A program made the translations under genes and the position numbers. Below are positions 45,750 through 55,173 of a stretch of 64,000 nt of DNA, one piece after another (within the stretch, counting starts at the first letter, position 1; the number at the start of each line of letters is the position of its first letter). The stretch is from Elusimicrobiota bacterium. Its GTDB lineage: Bacteria > Elusimicrobiota > Elusimicrobia > UBA1565 > UBA9628. The notes under the pieces are model-generated. The model did not search any database, was not told the origin of the DNA, and worked only from the letters and a program-made list of their open reading frames with translations. The stretch spans positions 1,065,587 through 1,129,586 of the forward strand of contig CP096137.1 in NCBI GenBank assembly GCA_023213235.1. Direction: 5' to 3'.

Positions 45750-46501
45750 ATGAGAACGGGGCTGCTCCTTCTGCCGCTGTTGTCCTTCTCGGCGCACGCC
45801 GCGCCGGATCCCGCGGCGCTCGTGCGCTCCGCCCTGCCGCCCGGCTTCGCGTTCGCGGAGCTCGAGGCGCCGGCCTTCATCCCGGCGCCCGTCTTCGTCC
45901 CGCTCGGCCAGGCGCGGATATTGAGCGACACGGCCAGAGTGGAGCTGCCGCCGCTGCTCGACCGCCACCTCGACGTGACCGACTCCTTCCGGGGGCGGGC
46001 GGCGTCACGAAGGTGGCCGGCACGATGGACGCCGACGGCGAGGGCTACCTCGCGGTCACGCCCCCGGCGGGGCGCCGAAGTTCATCAAGCTCGAGCGCGG
46101 GATGTCGGGGAGCTGGAGCGACGGCGTCCACTCCTACAAGGCGTCCTTGTCGGTGAGCGTCTTCCGCCCGCGCCTGGCGAACTTCATCCAGATCCGTAAT
46201 TCCGCGACGGGCCAGCTCGTCTGGGAGAAGCGCATCAGCGAACTGTTCCGCCTGGCGTACCGCGCCGGAGAGCCCGTGACCTTGGCGGGGCGCCCCTACC
46301 GGCTGTTCTACTCCGAGAAGCCCACGCTCGGGCTTTGCTTCATCTACGACGACACGAGCGCGGGGGGCACGAGTACAAGTTCTACATGGTGCCCCTGTCC
46401 CAGGTCCTGGGGGCCGCTCCTACCTCTTATAAGATGTACGGGGAGACGTCGTGCGCCTGCGCGTCACCCCCGACCGCTCGGCCCTCCTGATCACGCGCTG
46501 A
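45750..46501 (+). CDS. Hypothetical secreted protein (four frameshifts)
   Basis: About 251 residues with a signal peptide (cleavage after AHA, about residue 17). Four breaks are needed: near 45991 (G run), in the C/G-rich 46062-46075, at 46362-46367 (six G, seven needed) and near 46440. The restored text includes GGVTKVAGTMDADGEGYLAV, LERGMSGSWSDGVHSYKASLSVSV and a final RLRVTPDRSALLITR. All four shifts are in the direction of single-base loss. No family is recognised; the pattern is that of a beta-rich periplasmic protein. With four breaks, real decay is also possible. Confidence 0.5.
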
Positions 46502-46512
46502 CCGTCGGAGGA

Positions 46513-46542
46513 TTGGACCGCGGGGCGAAAATTGGCTAAAAT
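46513..46542 (+). promoter_or_regulatory. Promoter TTGGAC-18-TAAAAT of the nuo operon
   Basis: TTGGAC (46513-46518) and TAAAAT (46537-46542) are 18 bases apart. The -10 ends 9 bases before the nuoJ ATG at 46552. Confidence 0.65.
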
Positions 46543-46551
46543 CGCCCCCCA

Positions 46552-47033
46552 ATGACCGCCTGGGCCGCCCTGGCCGCCGCCGCCATCGCCGTCTTCTTCG
46601 GGGGAGTGATGCTTCTGCATCGCTCCCTCTACGTCAGCGCGGTCAGCCTGCTCGTCATCCTCGTGCAGACCGCGGTCCTGTTCGTGCTGTGCGGCTCGCC
46701 CCTGCTGGGCCTGCTCCAGGTGATGATCTACGCCGGGGCCGTCATGGTCCTCGTCGTGGTCACGATCATGGCCTCGGGCTCCGAGGGCGAGCGCTTCGCC
46801 GACCTGTCGATTCCGCGCTGGCTCGCCTGGGCGGGCCTCATCGGCGCCGCCGCGGAGACGGCGTTCCTTCTGTCCGGCGGCTCGGCTCCCGCGGCCGTCG
46901 CCGTCGACCCGGGACTTCAGGCCCGCTTCGGCGCGGCGCTGTTCAAGCCGTACGCTCTCGCCACCGAGGCCGTGACCTTGCTCATGTTCCTGGCCGCTTT
47001 GGCCATCGCTCCCGAAAAGGGGAGACGCGATGA
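46552..47033 (+). CDS. nuoJ: NADH-quinone oxidoreductase subunit J (one frameshift at the end)
   Basis: About 160 residues, with five membrane helices in the membrane arm of complex I. The segment GLLQVMIYAGAVMVLVVVTIM is the conserved third helix of NuoJ. The reading frame misses its stop because the G run at 47019-47022 has four rather than five G. With the extra base it reads PEKGETR and ends at TGA 47031-47033, overlapping the nuoK ATG. Uncorrected, it runs through nuoK into nuoL and makes a false 907-residue fusion. Confidence 0.88.
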
Positions 47034-47332
47034 GCCTCACCGCGGTCGTGTGGCTGGCGACGGGCGCCCTGTTCGCGATCGGACTGGCCGTCGTCGTGTT
47101 CCGCCGCCAGCTGCTGGCGATGCTGCTCGGCCTCGAGCTGATGCTCGCGGCCGTCAACGTCAGCCTCGTCCACCACGCGGGCCTCTTCGACGACGCCGAG
47201 GCGCTCGCGGTCGTGGCGCTCGTCATCGCGGTCGCCGCCGCCGAGGCCGTCGTCGGCCTGGCGCTGATCCTGCGCGTGCGCCGCGGCGGTCCCGGCGCCG
47301 ACGCGGGCCTGCTCACGGAGCTGCGCGGATGA
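47030..47332 (+). CDS. nuoK: NADH-quinone oxidoreductase subunit K
   Basis: A 100-residue subunit with three membrane helices. The family's LLGLELMLAAVNV with its proton-channel Glu in helix 2 and the second Glu in VVALVIAVAAAEAVVGLAL are present. It overlaps both neighbours by ATGA. Length is the normal 100 residues. Confidence 0.95.
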   Translation: MSLTAVVWLATGALFAIGLAVVVFRRQLLAMLLGLELMLAAVNVSLVHHAGLFDDAEALAVVALVIAVAAAEAVVGLALILRVRRGGPGADAGLLTELRG

Positions 47333-49275
47333 CGCCCTCCCAGGTCCCTCTCGCCGCCTGGCTGCTGTTCGCGGCTCCCGTGTCCGCGATCCTGTTCGGC
47401 TTCTTCGTCATGCGCCGCTGGAAGCCGGAGCTCACGCACGTTCCGATCCTGCTCTCCTGCGCGGTCGTCACCGCCTCCGCGTTCGCGCTGTGCGCGCAGG
47501 TGCTCTCCGGGCACATGTTCGACGTGAATTTCTTCCGCTGGGCGGAGGCGGGAACGGGGCCCTTCCCGTTCGGCGTCGACTTCGGCCTGCGCGTCGACGG
47601 GCCCGGCGTCGCCGTGCTGACCATGGTGGCCTTCGTCGGCTCGCTGATCCACGTCTACGCGGCGGCCTACATGAAGGGCGACCCGGGTTTTTCGCGGTTC
47701 TTCCTGGTCTTTCATCTGTTCTTCCTCGCGATGATCGGGCTGCTCACGTCGAACAATTTCGTCCAGCTGTACCTGTTCTGGGAGCTCGTCGGCGTCGCCT
47801 CCTATCTCCTCGTCGGCTTCTGGTACCACAAGGAAAGCGCCCGGGCGGCCGCGCTCAAGGCGTTCATGACCAACCGCGTCGGAGATTTCGGCCTCCTGCT
47901 CGCGGTCCTCGTCATCGGGTACCAGTTCAACGTCACCCACTTCCATCTGATCTACCTGAAGCTCATCAGCGGAGCCAAGTTCGAGCTGCTGCCCCTGATC
48001 GGCGTGTGCCTCGTGTGGGCCGCGTGCGCGAAGTCCGCCCAGTTCCCTCTGTACTTCTGGCTGCCCGACGCGATGGAGGGCCCGACGCCGACCTCCGCGC
48101 TCATGCACGCCGCGACGATGGTGACGGCGGGCGTGTTTCTGCTCGTGCGCTCGTGGCCGCTCATCGCGGCCGTCGAGGGCCTGCCGCACCTGATCGCGTG
48201 GATCGGGGCGTTCACGGCGCTGTTCGCGGCCGTGATCGCGGGCTCGAAGAAGGACCTCAAGCGCATCCTGGCCTACTCGACGGTCAGCCATCTCGGCCTC
48301 ATGATGATGGCGCTCGGCCTCGGCCAGGTCGGCGCGTCGGTGTTCCATCTGGTCGTCCACGGGTTCTTCAAAGCGGCGCTGTTCCTCTGCGCGGGAAACA
48401 TCGCCCACGCGCTGCACCAGAGCACGGCGAACGTCGACGACGTCGGCGGCCTGAGCTCGAGCATGCGCCTGACCTACCTGTCCTTCCTCTTGGCGGCGCT
48501 GTCGCTGGCCGGCGTTCCGCCGTTCGGCGGCTTCTGGAGCAAGGACGCGATCCTCGACGCCGCCTGGCACCACGGCGGGGCGATGGCCGTGATGGGGATG
48601 CTCGTGGCCGCCGGCTCGGCTTTCTACATCTTCCGCATGCTGTTCCTCGTGTTCTACGGCGCGCGCCCCGAGCAGAAGCGCGCTCCGCACGCCCATGAGG
48701 CCGAGCCCATGCTCGGCGTCCCGGTCCTGTTCCTGGCCCTCGGCGCGGTGTGCGCCGGCCTGCTGAAGGCTCCGCTGCTCGCTTTCGCCGAGCTCAAGTC
48801 TCCGTTCGAGCGTCTGATGGTCTTCGGGCTGCGCGGCCTTCCCGCCGGACTGCCGGAGCTCCAAGGCATGGCGTTCGATCTTCCCGGCCAGCCGACGCTC
48901 CCGCACCTGAACATGACGGTCGCGCTCATCGGGACGGCCATGGCCGCGCTCGGCGCGTTCGCGGCCTGGCGCCTGACGATGTCCGACCCCGGCTTCGACT
49001 GGCGATGGCGCGGCGGCCGCCTGGAGAGGGCGTTCGAATCCGATTTCGGCTGGAAGATCGTCGTCGGCCGGCTGGTCGCGGGCGTCTCCTGGTGCGCGCG
49101 CTTCTCCGGGCGCGTCCTCGACAAGGCCTGGTGGGACGGCCTCATCGAGGGCTCCGCGGACGCCGCGCGCGGCGCCGGCGGCCTGCTCGCGAGCACGGCG
49201 CGCGGCCGCGTCAACGATTACCTTTGGTGGCTCGTCGCCGGCTCGGCGATCCTCATGGGGAGGGTGCTGCGATGA
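47329..49275 (+). CDS. nuoL: NADH-quinone oxidoreductase subunit L
   Basis: A 648-residue antiporter-like subunit at the distal end of the membrane arm. Conserved features are the Glu in LYLFWELVGVASYLLVGFW, SAQFPLYFWLPDAMEGPTPTSALMHAATMV, and Lys-rich GSKKDLKRILAYSTVSHLG. The C-terminal part contains the long lateral helix region. Start at 47329 overlaps the nuoK stop. The real N-terminus is here and not upstream, where the frame is open only because of the nuoJ break. Confidence 0.95.
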   Translation: MTPSQVPLAAWLLFAAPVSAILFGFFVMRRWKPELTHVPILLSCAVVTASAFALCAQVLSGHMFDVNFFRWAEAGTGPFPFGVDFGLRVDGPGVAVLTMVAFVGSLIHVYAAAYMKGDPGFSRFFLVFHLFFLAMIGLLTSNNFVQLYLFWELVGVASYLLVGFWYHKESARAAALKAFMTNRVGDFGLLLAVLVIGYQFNVTHFHLIYLKLISGAKFELLPLIGVCLVWAACAKSAQFPLYFWLPDAMEGPTPTSALMHAATMVTAGVFLLVRSWPLIAAVEGLPHLIAWIGAFTALFAAVIAGSKKDLKRILAYSTVSHLGLMMMALGLGQVGASVFHLVVHGFFKAALFLCAGNIAHALHQSTANVDDVGGLSSSMRLTYLSFLLAALSLAGVPPFGGFWSKDAILDAAWHHGGAMAVMGMLVAAGSAFYIFRMLFLVFYGARPEQKRAPHAHEAEPMLGVPVLFLALGAVCAGLLKAPLLAFAELKSPFERLMVFGLRGLPAGLPELQGMAFDLPGQPTLPHLNMTVALIGTAMAALGAFAAWRLTMSDPGFDWRWRGGRLERAFESDFGWKIVVGRLVAGVSWCARFSGRVLDKAWWDGLIEGSADAARGAGGLLASTARGRVNDYLWWLVAGSAILMGRVLR

Positions 49276-50714
49276 GCTGCCCTCTCACGACGCTGTGGCT
49301 CGCGCCCCTGATCGGCGCCGCCGCTTGCGTCGTCTCCGGCAAGCGCGCGCGCGACGGCTCTCCTGTTCTCCGGCCTGTACGCCGGCCTCGCCTTCGGCCT
49401 CATGCTCATCCAGCACGGCGCGGGGCTCGCGACGGTCGTCGAGGAGGGGCCGCGCCTGGCGTTCGGCGTCTCTTACGCGCTGTCGGCGGACGCGCTGTCG
49501 CTGGGCCTCATCGCCCTGACGGCGTTCCTGAACCTCGTCTGCGTCGCGGCCTCGTGGGAGCTCGACGTGCCGCCCGCCTACTGGGCCTGCTTCCTGGCGC
49601 TCGCCTCCGCGCTGACCGGCGTGTTTCTCGCGCGCGACCTGTTCCTGTTCTACGTGTTCTGGGAAGCGACGTTGATCCCCATGTTCTTCATCATCGGCCT
49701 GTGGGGCTCGAGCAACCGCCTGCACGCGGCGCTGAAGTTCTTCCTGTTCACGTTCGCGGGCTCGGTGTTCATGCTTCTCGCGATCCTGGCGCTGGTCAGC
49801 GCGCACCACCGCGTGACCGGCGTCTGGACCTGGGACCTCGCCGCCCTCGACGCGAAGACGCTCGGCGCGTCGGCGAAGTGGGTGTTCTGGGGTCTCGTGC
49901 TCGGCTTCGCGGTCAAGATCCCGGTCGCTCCGCTGCACACCTGGCTGCCCGACGCCCACACCGAGGCTCCGGCCGCGGGCTCCGTGATGCTCGCGGGCGT
50001 CATGCTCAAGATGGGCGTCTACGGCCTGCTCAAGATCGCCCTGCCGCTCTTCCCGGACCTCGCCTGGGACGCCCTGCCTGTCATCGGCGGCCTGGCCGCG
50101 TTCAGCACGGTCTACGGCGCGCTGTGCGCGATGGCCCAGACCGACCTCAAGCGCATGATCGCCTACTCCTCGGTCGCCCATCTCGGCTTCTGCGTGCTGG
50201 GCGTCATGTCGCGCACCGCGCAAGGCCTGACGGGAGGGACGCTGCAGCTCGTCAACCACGGCCTGACGACGGGCGCGCTGTTCCTGCTCGTCGGCTTCTT
50301 GTACGAGCGCGCGCACAAGCGCGGCCTCTCCGACTTCGGCGGCCTCGCCGGGCGGGCGCCTTACTTCGCGTTCTTCTTCGGCTTCGCGACGCTCGCGTCG
50401 ATCGGCCTGCCCGGCCTCAACGGCTTCGTCGGCGAGTTCATGGCTCTGTCCGGCGCGATGTCCGCGCCCTACCCGATCCTCGCCGTCGTCGGCTGCGTCG
50501 GCGTCACCTCGCGGCGGCCTACGCGCTGCCCGCGTTCCAGGCCGTGTTCTGGGCGCCCGAGGGCGAGGGCTCCGTCAGCGCCAAGGTCTCCGACCTCACC
50601 GCCCGCGAGCGCGGCATCCTGTGGACTTTGAGCGGCCTCATGCTCTGGATCGGACTCGCGCCGAAGCCGTGGCTGGCCTGGTTCGAGCCGGCGCTCAAGG
50701 GGCTCGTGCGATGA
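49272..50714 (+). CDS. nuoM: NADH-quinone oxidoreductase subunit M (two frameshifts)
   Basis: About 480 residues, an antiporter-like subunit. The core has LFYVFWEATLIPMFFIIGLWG, KIPVAPLHTWLPDAHTEAP and AQTDLKRMIAYSSVAHLGF. The first break is at 49341-49355, where a CG repeat seems to have lost one unit (two bases). The second is near 50512, where one base is missing before AAAYALPAFQAVFWAP. The restored C-terminus reads to TGA at 50714, which overlaps nuoN. Confidence 0.92.
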   Translation: MSCPLTTLWLAPLIGAAACVVSGKRARDGSPVLRPVRRPRLRPHAHPARRGARDGRRGGAAPGVRRLLRAVGGRAVAGPHRPDGVPEPRLRRGLVGARRAARLLGLLPGARLRADRRVSRARPVPVLRVLGSDVDPHVLHHRPVGLEQPPARGAEVLPVHVRGLGVHASRDPGAGQRAPPRDRRLDLGPRRPRREDARRVGEVGVLGSRARLRGQDPGRSAAHLAARRPHRGSGRGLRDARGRHAQDGRLRPAQDRPAALPGPRLGRPACHRRPGRVQHGLRRAVRDGPDRPQAHDRLLLGRPSRLLRAGRHVAHRARPDGRDAAARQPRPDDGRAVPARRLLVRARAQARPLRLRRPRRAGALLRVLLRLRDARVDRPARPQRLRRRVHGSVRRDVRALPDPRRRRLRRRHLAAAYALPAFQAVFWAPEGEGSVSAKVSDLTARERGILWTLSGLMLWIGLAPKPWLAWFEPALKGLVR

Positions 50715-52050
50715 CGATTCCGATGGCGCCCCAGCTCGCGCTCGCCACCGGCACGCTCGGCGCGCTGTCGCTCGGTCTCATGCGCCGGCCGCCGGCCTTG
50801 CTCCTGCGCGCGATCGCGGTGCTCGCCGTCGTCGCCGCGATGGGCCTCACGGCCTGGATGCCGGACCTGGGCGCCCTCTCCACGGTGGCGCTCGGCGACG
50901 CGAAGAGCGTCGGCTGGCAGTACCTGATCTATCTCGGCGCCCTGCCGCTGGCGCTGCGCCTCGACGGGACCGACGACGTCGAGGTCGCCCTGTTCCTGGG
51001 CTCGACGCTCGGCATGTCCCTGCTCGCCTCCGCGGCGAACCTGCCGATGCTCTTCATCGCGCTCGAGTTCATGTCTCTGCCCGCGTACCTGCTCGTCGCG
51101 CGCTCGCGCCCCGGCGCGCGCGGCCTCGAGGCGGCGGTCAAGTACTTCTTCTCCGGCGGCGTCGCGGGCGCGTTGTTCATGCTCGGCCTGTCCTTCTATT
51201 ACGCCGACACCCGCTCCCTGGCGGCCTCGAGCGTCCTCACCCCGCTCGGCCAGGGGGCGCGGCGCTCATGGCCTGCGCGGCGCTGTTCAAGCTCGGCGCG
51301 TTCCCTCTGAACTGGTGGCTGCCCGACGTCTACGAGGCCGCGGCGCCCGAGGTTTCCGGCTTCCTCTCCACGTCGATGAAGGCGGCCGCGGTGCTGTTCC
51401 TGATGCGGCTGTGCGAGCTGGCGCCCGAGGCGCGCTTCGCGGCGTATCTCCCGGCCGCCGGCGCGCTCACCGCGCTCGCCGGCGCCGTGCTCGCGCTGCG
51501 CCAGGAGCGCCTGCAGCGCCTGCTCGCCTACTCCTCGATCTCCAACGCCGGCGTGCTGATCCTCGGCGTCGGCGCCTGGGCCGTCTCCGGCCGCCCCGCC
51601 GAGGGCGTCGTCGCGCTCATGCTGTTCCTCGGGGCGTACGCGTTCATGAGCAACGGCACCTTCGGCTTCCTCGCCGCGACGGGCCTCGAGACGCGCTCCC
51701 AGCTCAAGGGGCTCGGGCCCGCGATGCCGGCCGCGGCCGGCGCGTTCACGATCCTGCTGTTCTCGCTCGGCGGCATCCCGCCGACCGGCGGGTTCATCGC
51801 GAAGCTGCTCGTGCTGTGGCGCGCGCTGGACGCGGGATTGGTCTGGCCTTCGATCTTCGCCGCCGTCGCGGCCCTGATCTCGCTCGGCTACTACCTCGGC
51901 CTGGCGCGCGACCTCTGGTTCGCGGAGCCCGCCGGCCCCGCTCCGGCGGAGCCGCGCGGCTCGGCGCTCGTCATCGCCTGCGCGGCCGGCGCCCTGCTGC
52001 TCGGCGCGGCGCCGTGGCTCATGGCCGGCCTGTTCGAGGGGGCGCGATGA
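50711..52050 (+). CDS. nuoN: NADH-quinone oxidoreductase subunit N (one frameshift)
   Basis: About 446 residues, the third antiporter-like subunit. Signatures are LFIALEFMSLPAYLLVA, KYFFSGGVAGALFMLG, FKLGAFPLNWWLPDVYEAAAPEVSGFLST and RLLAYSSISNAGVLILG. The frame breaks at the G run 51253-51257, where a sixth G restores ALMACAALFKLG. The start overlaps the nuoM stop and the end overlaps the nuoA ATG. Confidence 0.93.
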
Positions 52051-52409
52051 CCAAGCTCGCGATGCTCGCCCTGCTCTTCAACGCCGCCGTCGTCCTCGGC
52101 GTGACGGGCCTGTTCGCCGGCGCGGGCAAGCTGTTCGGCCCGAAGCCGAAGCACCAGGGAGACGCCGACCTTCCCTACGAGACCGGCCTGCCGCCGCTGG
52201 CCCCGGCCTACGAGAAGATGACGGTCGGCTACTGGCGCTACGCGGTCCTCTTCGTCGTCTTCGACGTCGACCTCGCGTTCCTTCTGCCGTGGGCGCTGTC
52301 GAAGCCCGCGCTCGACCTACAGGCGATGGCCGCGATCACCTGCTTCATCGCGCTCGTCCTGCTGATGCTGGCCTATTTCTGGCGCAAGGGAGTCCTCGAA
52401 TGCCGATGA
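52047..52409 (+). CDS. nuoA: NADH-quinone oxidoreductase subunit A
   Basis: A 120-residue subunit with three membrane helices. The loop with DLPYETGLPPLAPA and the segment WRYAVLFVVFDVDLAFLLPWAL, with its acidic pair, are family signatures. The usual Cys-containing PYECG loop is replaced here by PYETG. It overlaps nuoN by 4 bases and nuoB by 10 bases. Confidence 0.93.
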   Translation: MTKLAMLALLFNAAVVLGVTGLFAGAGKLFGPKPKHQGDADLPYETGLPPLAPAYEKMTVGYWRYAVLFVVFDVDLAFLLPWALSKPALDLQAMAAITCFIALVLLMLAYFWRKGVLECR

Positions 52410-52879
52410 ACCAGGAAGCCGCTCCCGCGGGCGTCATGACGACCCAGCTCGACGCCGCGCTGGGCTGGGCGCGCAAGTACTCGATCTTCCAGTACCCGTT
52501 CGTGACCGCCTGCTGCGGCATGGAGTACATGTCGACGGCCGCCTCGCACTACGACATGGACCGCTTCGGCGCCGGCTTCCCGCGCTTCTCGCCGCGCCAG
52601 GCCGACGTGCTGATGGTCGTCGGCACGATCAGCCACAAGATCGCGCCCGTCCTGCGCCGCATCTACGACCAGATGGCCGAGCCGAAGTGGGTCGTGGCCT
52701 TCGGCGTGTGCACGTGCACCGGGGGCTTCTACAACAACTACTCGACGGTCCAGGGCATCGACACCATCATCCCCGTCGACCTCTACATCCCCGGCTGCCC
52801 GCCGCGACCGGAGACCGTCATCCAGGGGCTGACCATGCTCCAGGAAAAGATCCAGAAGACGCGGGGCCAGTTCCGATGA
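52400..52879 (+). CDS. nuoB: NADH-quinone oxidoreductase subunit B
   Basis: A 159-residue subunit holding the N2 iron-sulfur cluster at the quinone site. Cluster ligands are the CC pair in FVTACCGMEYM, the Cys in GVCTCTGGFYNNY and the Cys in IPGCPPRPE. Start chosen at 52400; the ATG at 52406 would also be in frame. It overlaps nuoA and nuoC. Confidence 0.95.
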   Translation: MPMNQEAAPAGVMTTQLDAALGWARKYSIFQYPFVTACCGMEYMSTAASHYDMDRFGAGFPRFSPRQADVLMVVGTISHKIAPVLRRIYDQMAEPKWVVAFGVCTCTGGFYNNYSTVQGIDTIIPVDLYIPGCPPRPETVIQGLTMLQEKIQKTRGQFR

Positions 52880-53364
52880 GCGACCTCCTGCGCGGCGACA
52901 TCCGCGAGATCCCGGCGGCGTCCAACGTCGAGGAGCTCGCCAAGCTGAAGGCCGAGGGCTTCAACGTCCTCGTCGACATGACGGCGATCGACCGCCTGAA
53001 GCTGGGGAAGCTGCCCCGCTTCGAAGTCGTCTACCGCTTCATGAAGCTCGACGCGGCGACGGGCGAGGACCGGGGCCGCGCCGAGGCGCGCTGCGCGGTC
53101 GACGAGCAGCCCGTGCTGCGCTCCGCCAAGGGCCTGTGGCCCAACGCCGACTGGCTCGAGCGCGAGGTCTGGGACATGTTCGGCGTGAAGTTCGCCGACC
53201 GCCCGGACATCAAGCGCCTCCTGATGTACGAGGAGTTCTCGGGCCACGCCCTGCGCAAGGACTACCCGATCGCCAAGCGCCAGCCCTTGATCGGGCCGAA
53301 GTCCGGCGACAAGGCCGGCAGCCCGTCGTTCAACATCCTGAAGCCGACCGTGACGGGGGAGTGA
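52876..53364 (+). CDS. nuoC: NADH-quinone oxidoreductase subunit C
   Basis: A 162-residue hydrophilic subunit of the peripheral arm. Conserved segments are ADWLEREVWDMFGVKFADRPDIKRLLMYEEFSGHALRKDYP, shown here in the expected order near residues 90-135. It is separate from nuoD, unlike the fused E. coli form. The stop shares its last base with the nuoD ATG (TGATG). Confidence 0.94.
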   Translation: MSDLLRGDIREIPAASNVEELAKLKAEGFNVLVDMTAIDRLKLGKLPRFEVVYRFMKLDAATGEDRGRAEARCAVDEQPVLRSAKGLWPNADWLEREVWDMFGVKFADRPDIKRLLMYEEFSGHALRKDYPIAKRQPLIGPKSGDKAGSPSFNILKPTVTGE

Positions 53365-54689
53365 TGAGCGACACCTCCCAGAAGACGTACATGCTGAACA
53401 TGGGCCCCCAGCACCCGGCCATGCACGGCGTCGTGCGCCTGATTCTCGAGCTCCAGGGCGAGAAGATCGTCGACGCCGACGTCGAGATCGGCTACCTGCA
53501 CCGCGCTTTCGAGAAGCACTCCGAGTCCGAGACCTGGAACAACGTCGTGCCGTGGACCGACCGCTTGAACTACGTCTCGCCGCTGATCAACAACGTCGGC
53601 TACGCGATGGCCGTCGAAAAGCTCGGCGGCATCGAAGTGCCGGAGCGCGGCCAGTACATCCGCGTCATCGCCTGCGAGATGTCGCGCGTGACCGACCACC
53701 TGACCTGCGTCGGCGCCTCCGCGATGGAGCTCGGCGCCTTCACCGTGTTCCTGTACATGATCAAGGCGCGCGAGTACCTTTACCAGATGGTGGACACGCT
53801 CACGGGCGCGCGCATCACGACGGCGTTCACCCGCGTCGGCGGCGTGAAGAGCGACCTGCCGCCCGGGTTCGCCGAGAAGTTCAAGGAAGTCGCCGCCCTG
53901 GTGCGCGAGGCCGTGCGCGAGAGCGACGTCCTGCTCACGAAGAACCGGATCTTCATGGACCGCATGGAGGGCACGGGCGCGATCTCCAAGGAGGACGCGC
54001 TGGCCTACGGCATCACCGGCCCCTTCCTGCGCTCGACCGGCGTCGCCTACGACGTGCGCCGCTCGCACCCGTACGCGATCTACGGCAAGCTCGACTTCGA
54101 GATCCCCGTGGGCACGAAGGGCGACAACTACGACCGCTACCTCGTGCGCATGGCCGAGATCGAGCAGTCGCTTCGCCTCATCGAGCAGTGCCTCGAGAAG
54201 ATTCCCGCGGGCAAGCACTCGCTCGAGCCCAAGGAGATCAAGTGGGCCTACGAGATCCAGGACGCCGGAAAGTTCGGCGACACCGCGCTCTTGGCGAAGT
54301 ATCAGGCCAAGGTGGACCAGACTCTGGAAGGCATGAGCAAGGCCGACCAGCCGGATACCCGAGTGCTGGATAGGAAGATCACCTTGCCGCCCAAGGAAAG
54401 CACCTACACGAACATCGAAGGCCTGATGAACCACTTCGAGCTCGTGATGTGGAGCTGGGGCGTGAAGATCCCGCCGTCCGAGACCTACTTCGCCGTCGAG
54501 GGCGGCAACGGAGAGCTCGGCTTCCACCTCGTCAGCGACGGTTCCGACGGGCCCTACCGCGTGCGCTGCCGCCCGCCGTGCCTGTTCCCGATGGCCGCTT
54601 TGAAGAAATTACTGATCGGCGGCCAGATCGCCGACATCATCCCGACCTTCGGGTCGGTCAACATGATCGCCGGGGAGCTCGACCGATGA
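53364..54689 (+). CDS. nuoD: NADH-quinone oxidoreductase subunit D
   Basis: A 441-residue, 49-kDa-type subunit forming the quinone pocket with NuoB. The loop MGPQHPAMHGVVRL holds the quinone-binding His, and GYLHRAFEKHSE, RVTDHLTCVGA and the C-terminal GSVNMIAGELDR are present. The length is a little over the usual 400 because of an insertion around residues 300-345 (KADQPDTRVLDRK region). Confidence 0.95.
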   Translation: MSDTSQKTYMLNMGPQHPAMHGVVRLILELQGEKIVDADVEIGYLHRAFEKHSESETWNNVVPWTDRLNYVSPLINNVGYAMAVEKLGGIEVPERGQYIRVIACEMSRVTDHLTCVGASAMELGAFTVFLYMIKAREYLYQMVDTLTGARITTAFTRVGGVKSDLPPGFAEKFKEVAALVREAVRESDVLLTKNRIFMDRMEGTGAISKEDALAYGITGPFLRSTGVAYDVRRSHPYAIYGKLDFEIPVGTKGDNYDRYLVRMAEIEQSLRLIEQCLEKIPAGKHSLEPKEIKWAYEIQDAGKFGDTALLAKYQAKVDQTLEGMSKADQPDTRVLDRKITLPPKESTYTNIEGLMNHFELVMWSWGVKIPPSETYFAVEGGNGELGFHLVSDGSDGPYRVRCRPPCLFPMAALKKLLIGGQIADIIPTFGSVNMIAGELDR

Positions 54690-55173
54690 CGCCGCAGGCC
54701 GCCCTCGAGATCAAGAACGCCTTCACTCCCGAGCAGGAGAAGGCGCTCGTCGCCTGGACGAAGAAGTACCCCTATACCAACCTCGGCCTGATCGAGGCGT
54801 TGCGGTCCGTTCAGGAATGGCACCGGCAAGTCGGTCCGGCCGCCGCCGCGCGCGTGGCCGAGATCTTCGGCATGCCCTTCAACCACGTCTGGGGCGTCGC
54901 GACGTTCTTCCCGACGTTCACGCGCTGGAAGACGGGGAGAAGCGCGTCGGCATCTGCCATGGCCTGACGTGTTATCTCGCGGGTTCCGATAAAATGGAAG
55001 CCTGCCTCACGAAGACCCTCGGCGTGCCGAAGAAGCAGGCCACGGCCGACGGCAAGCTGTCCTGGGAGCCGATGGAGTGCATCGGCGCATGCGAGCAGGC
55101 GCCGGCGATGCAGGTCAACGACCGGTTGGTCGGTAAGGCCACGGAAGAGACGATTTCCAAGCTCAAGAAATGA
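54686..55173 (+). CDS. nuoE: NADH-quinone oxidoreductase subunit E (one frameshift)
   Basis: About 162 residues, a thioredoxin-fold subunit carrying a 2Fe-2S cluster. The N-terminal helical part includes AEIFGMPFNHVWGVATFFPTF. After the break at 54934-54937 (four G, five needed) the cluster Cys are found in ICHGLTC and CIGACEQAP. The start overlaps nuoD and the stop overlaps nuoF. Confidence 0.92.

Noticed and set aside
46552..49275. A 907-codon open frame that looks like a NuoJ-NuoL fusion
   Set aside because: It exists only because one G is missing at 47019-47022. Between the two proteins the frame reads nonsense across nuoK, which is intact in another frame.
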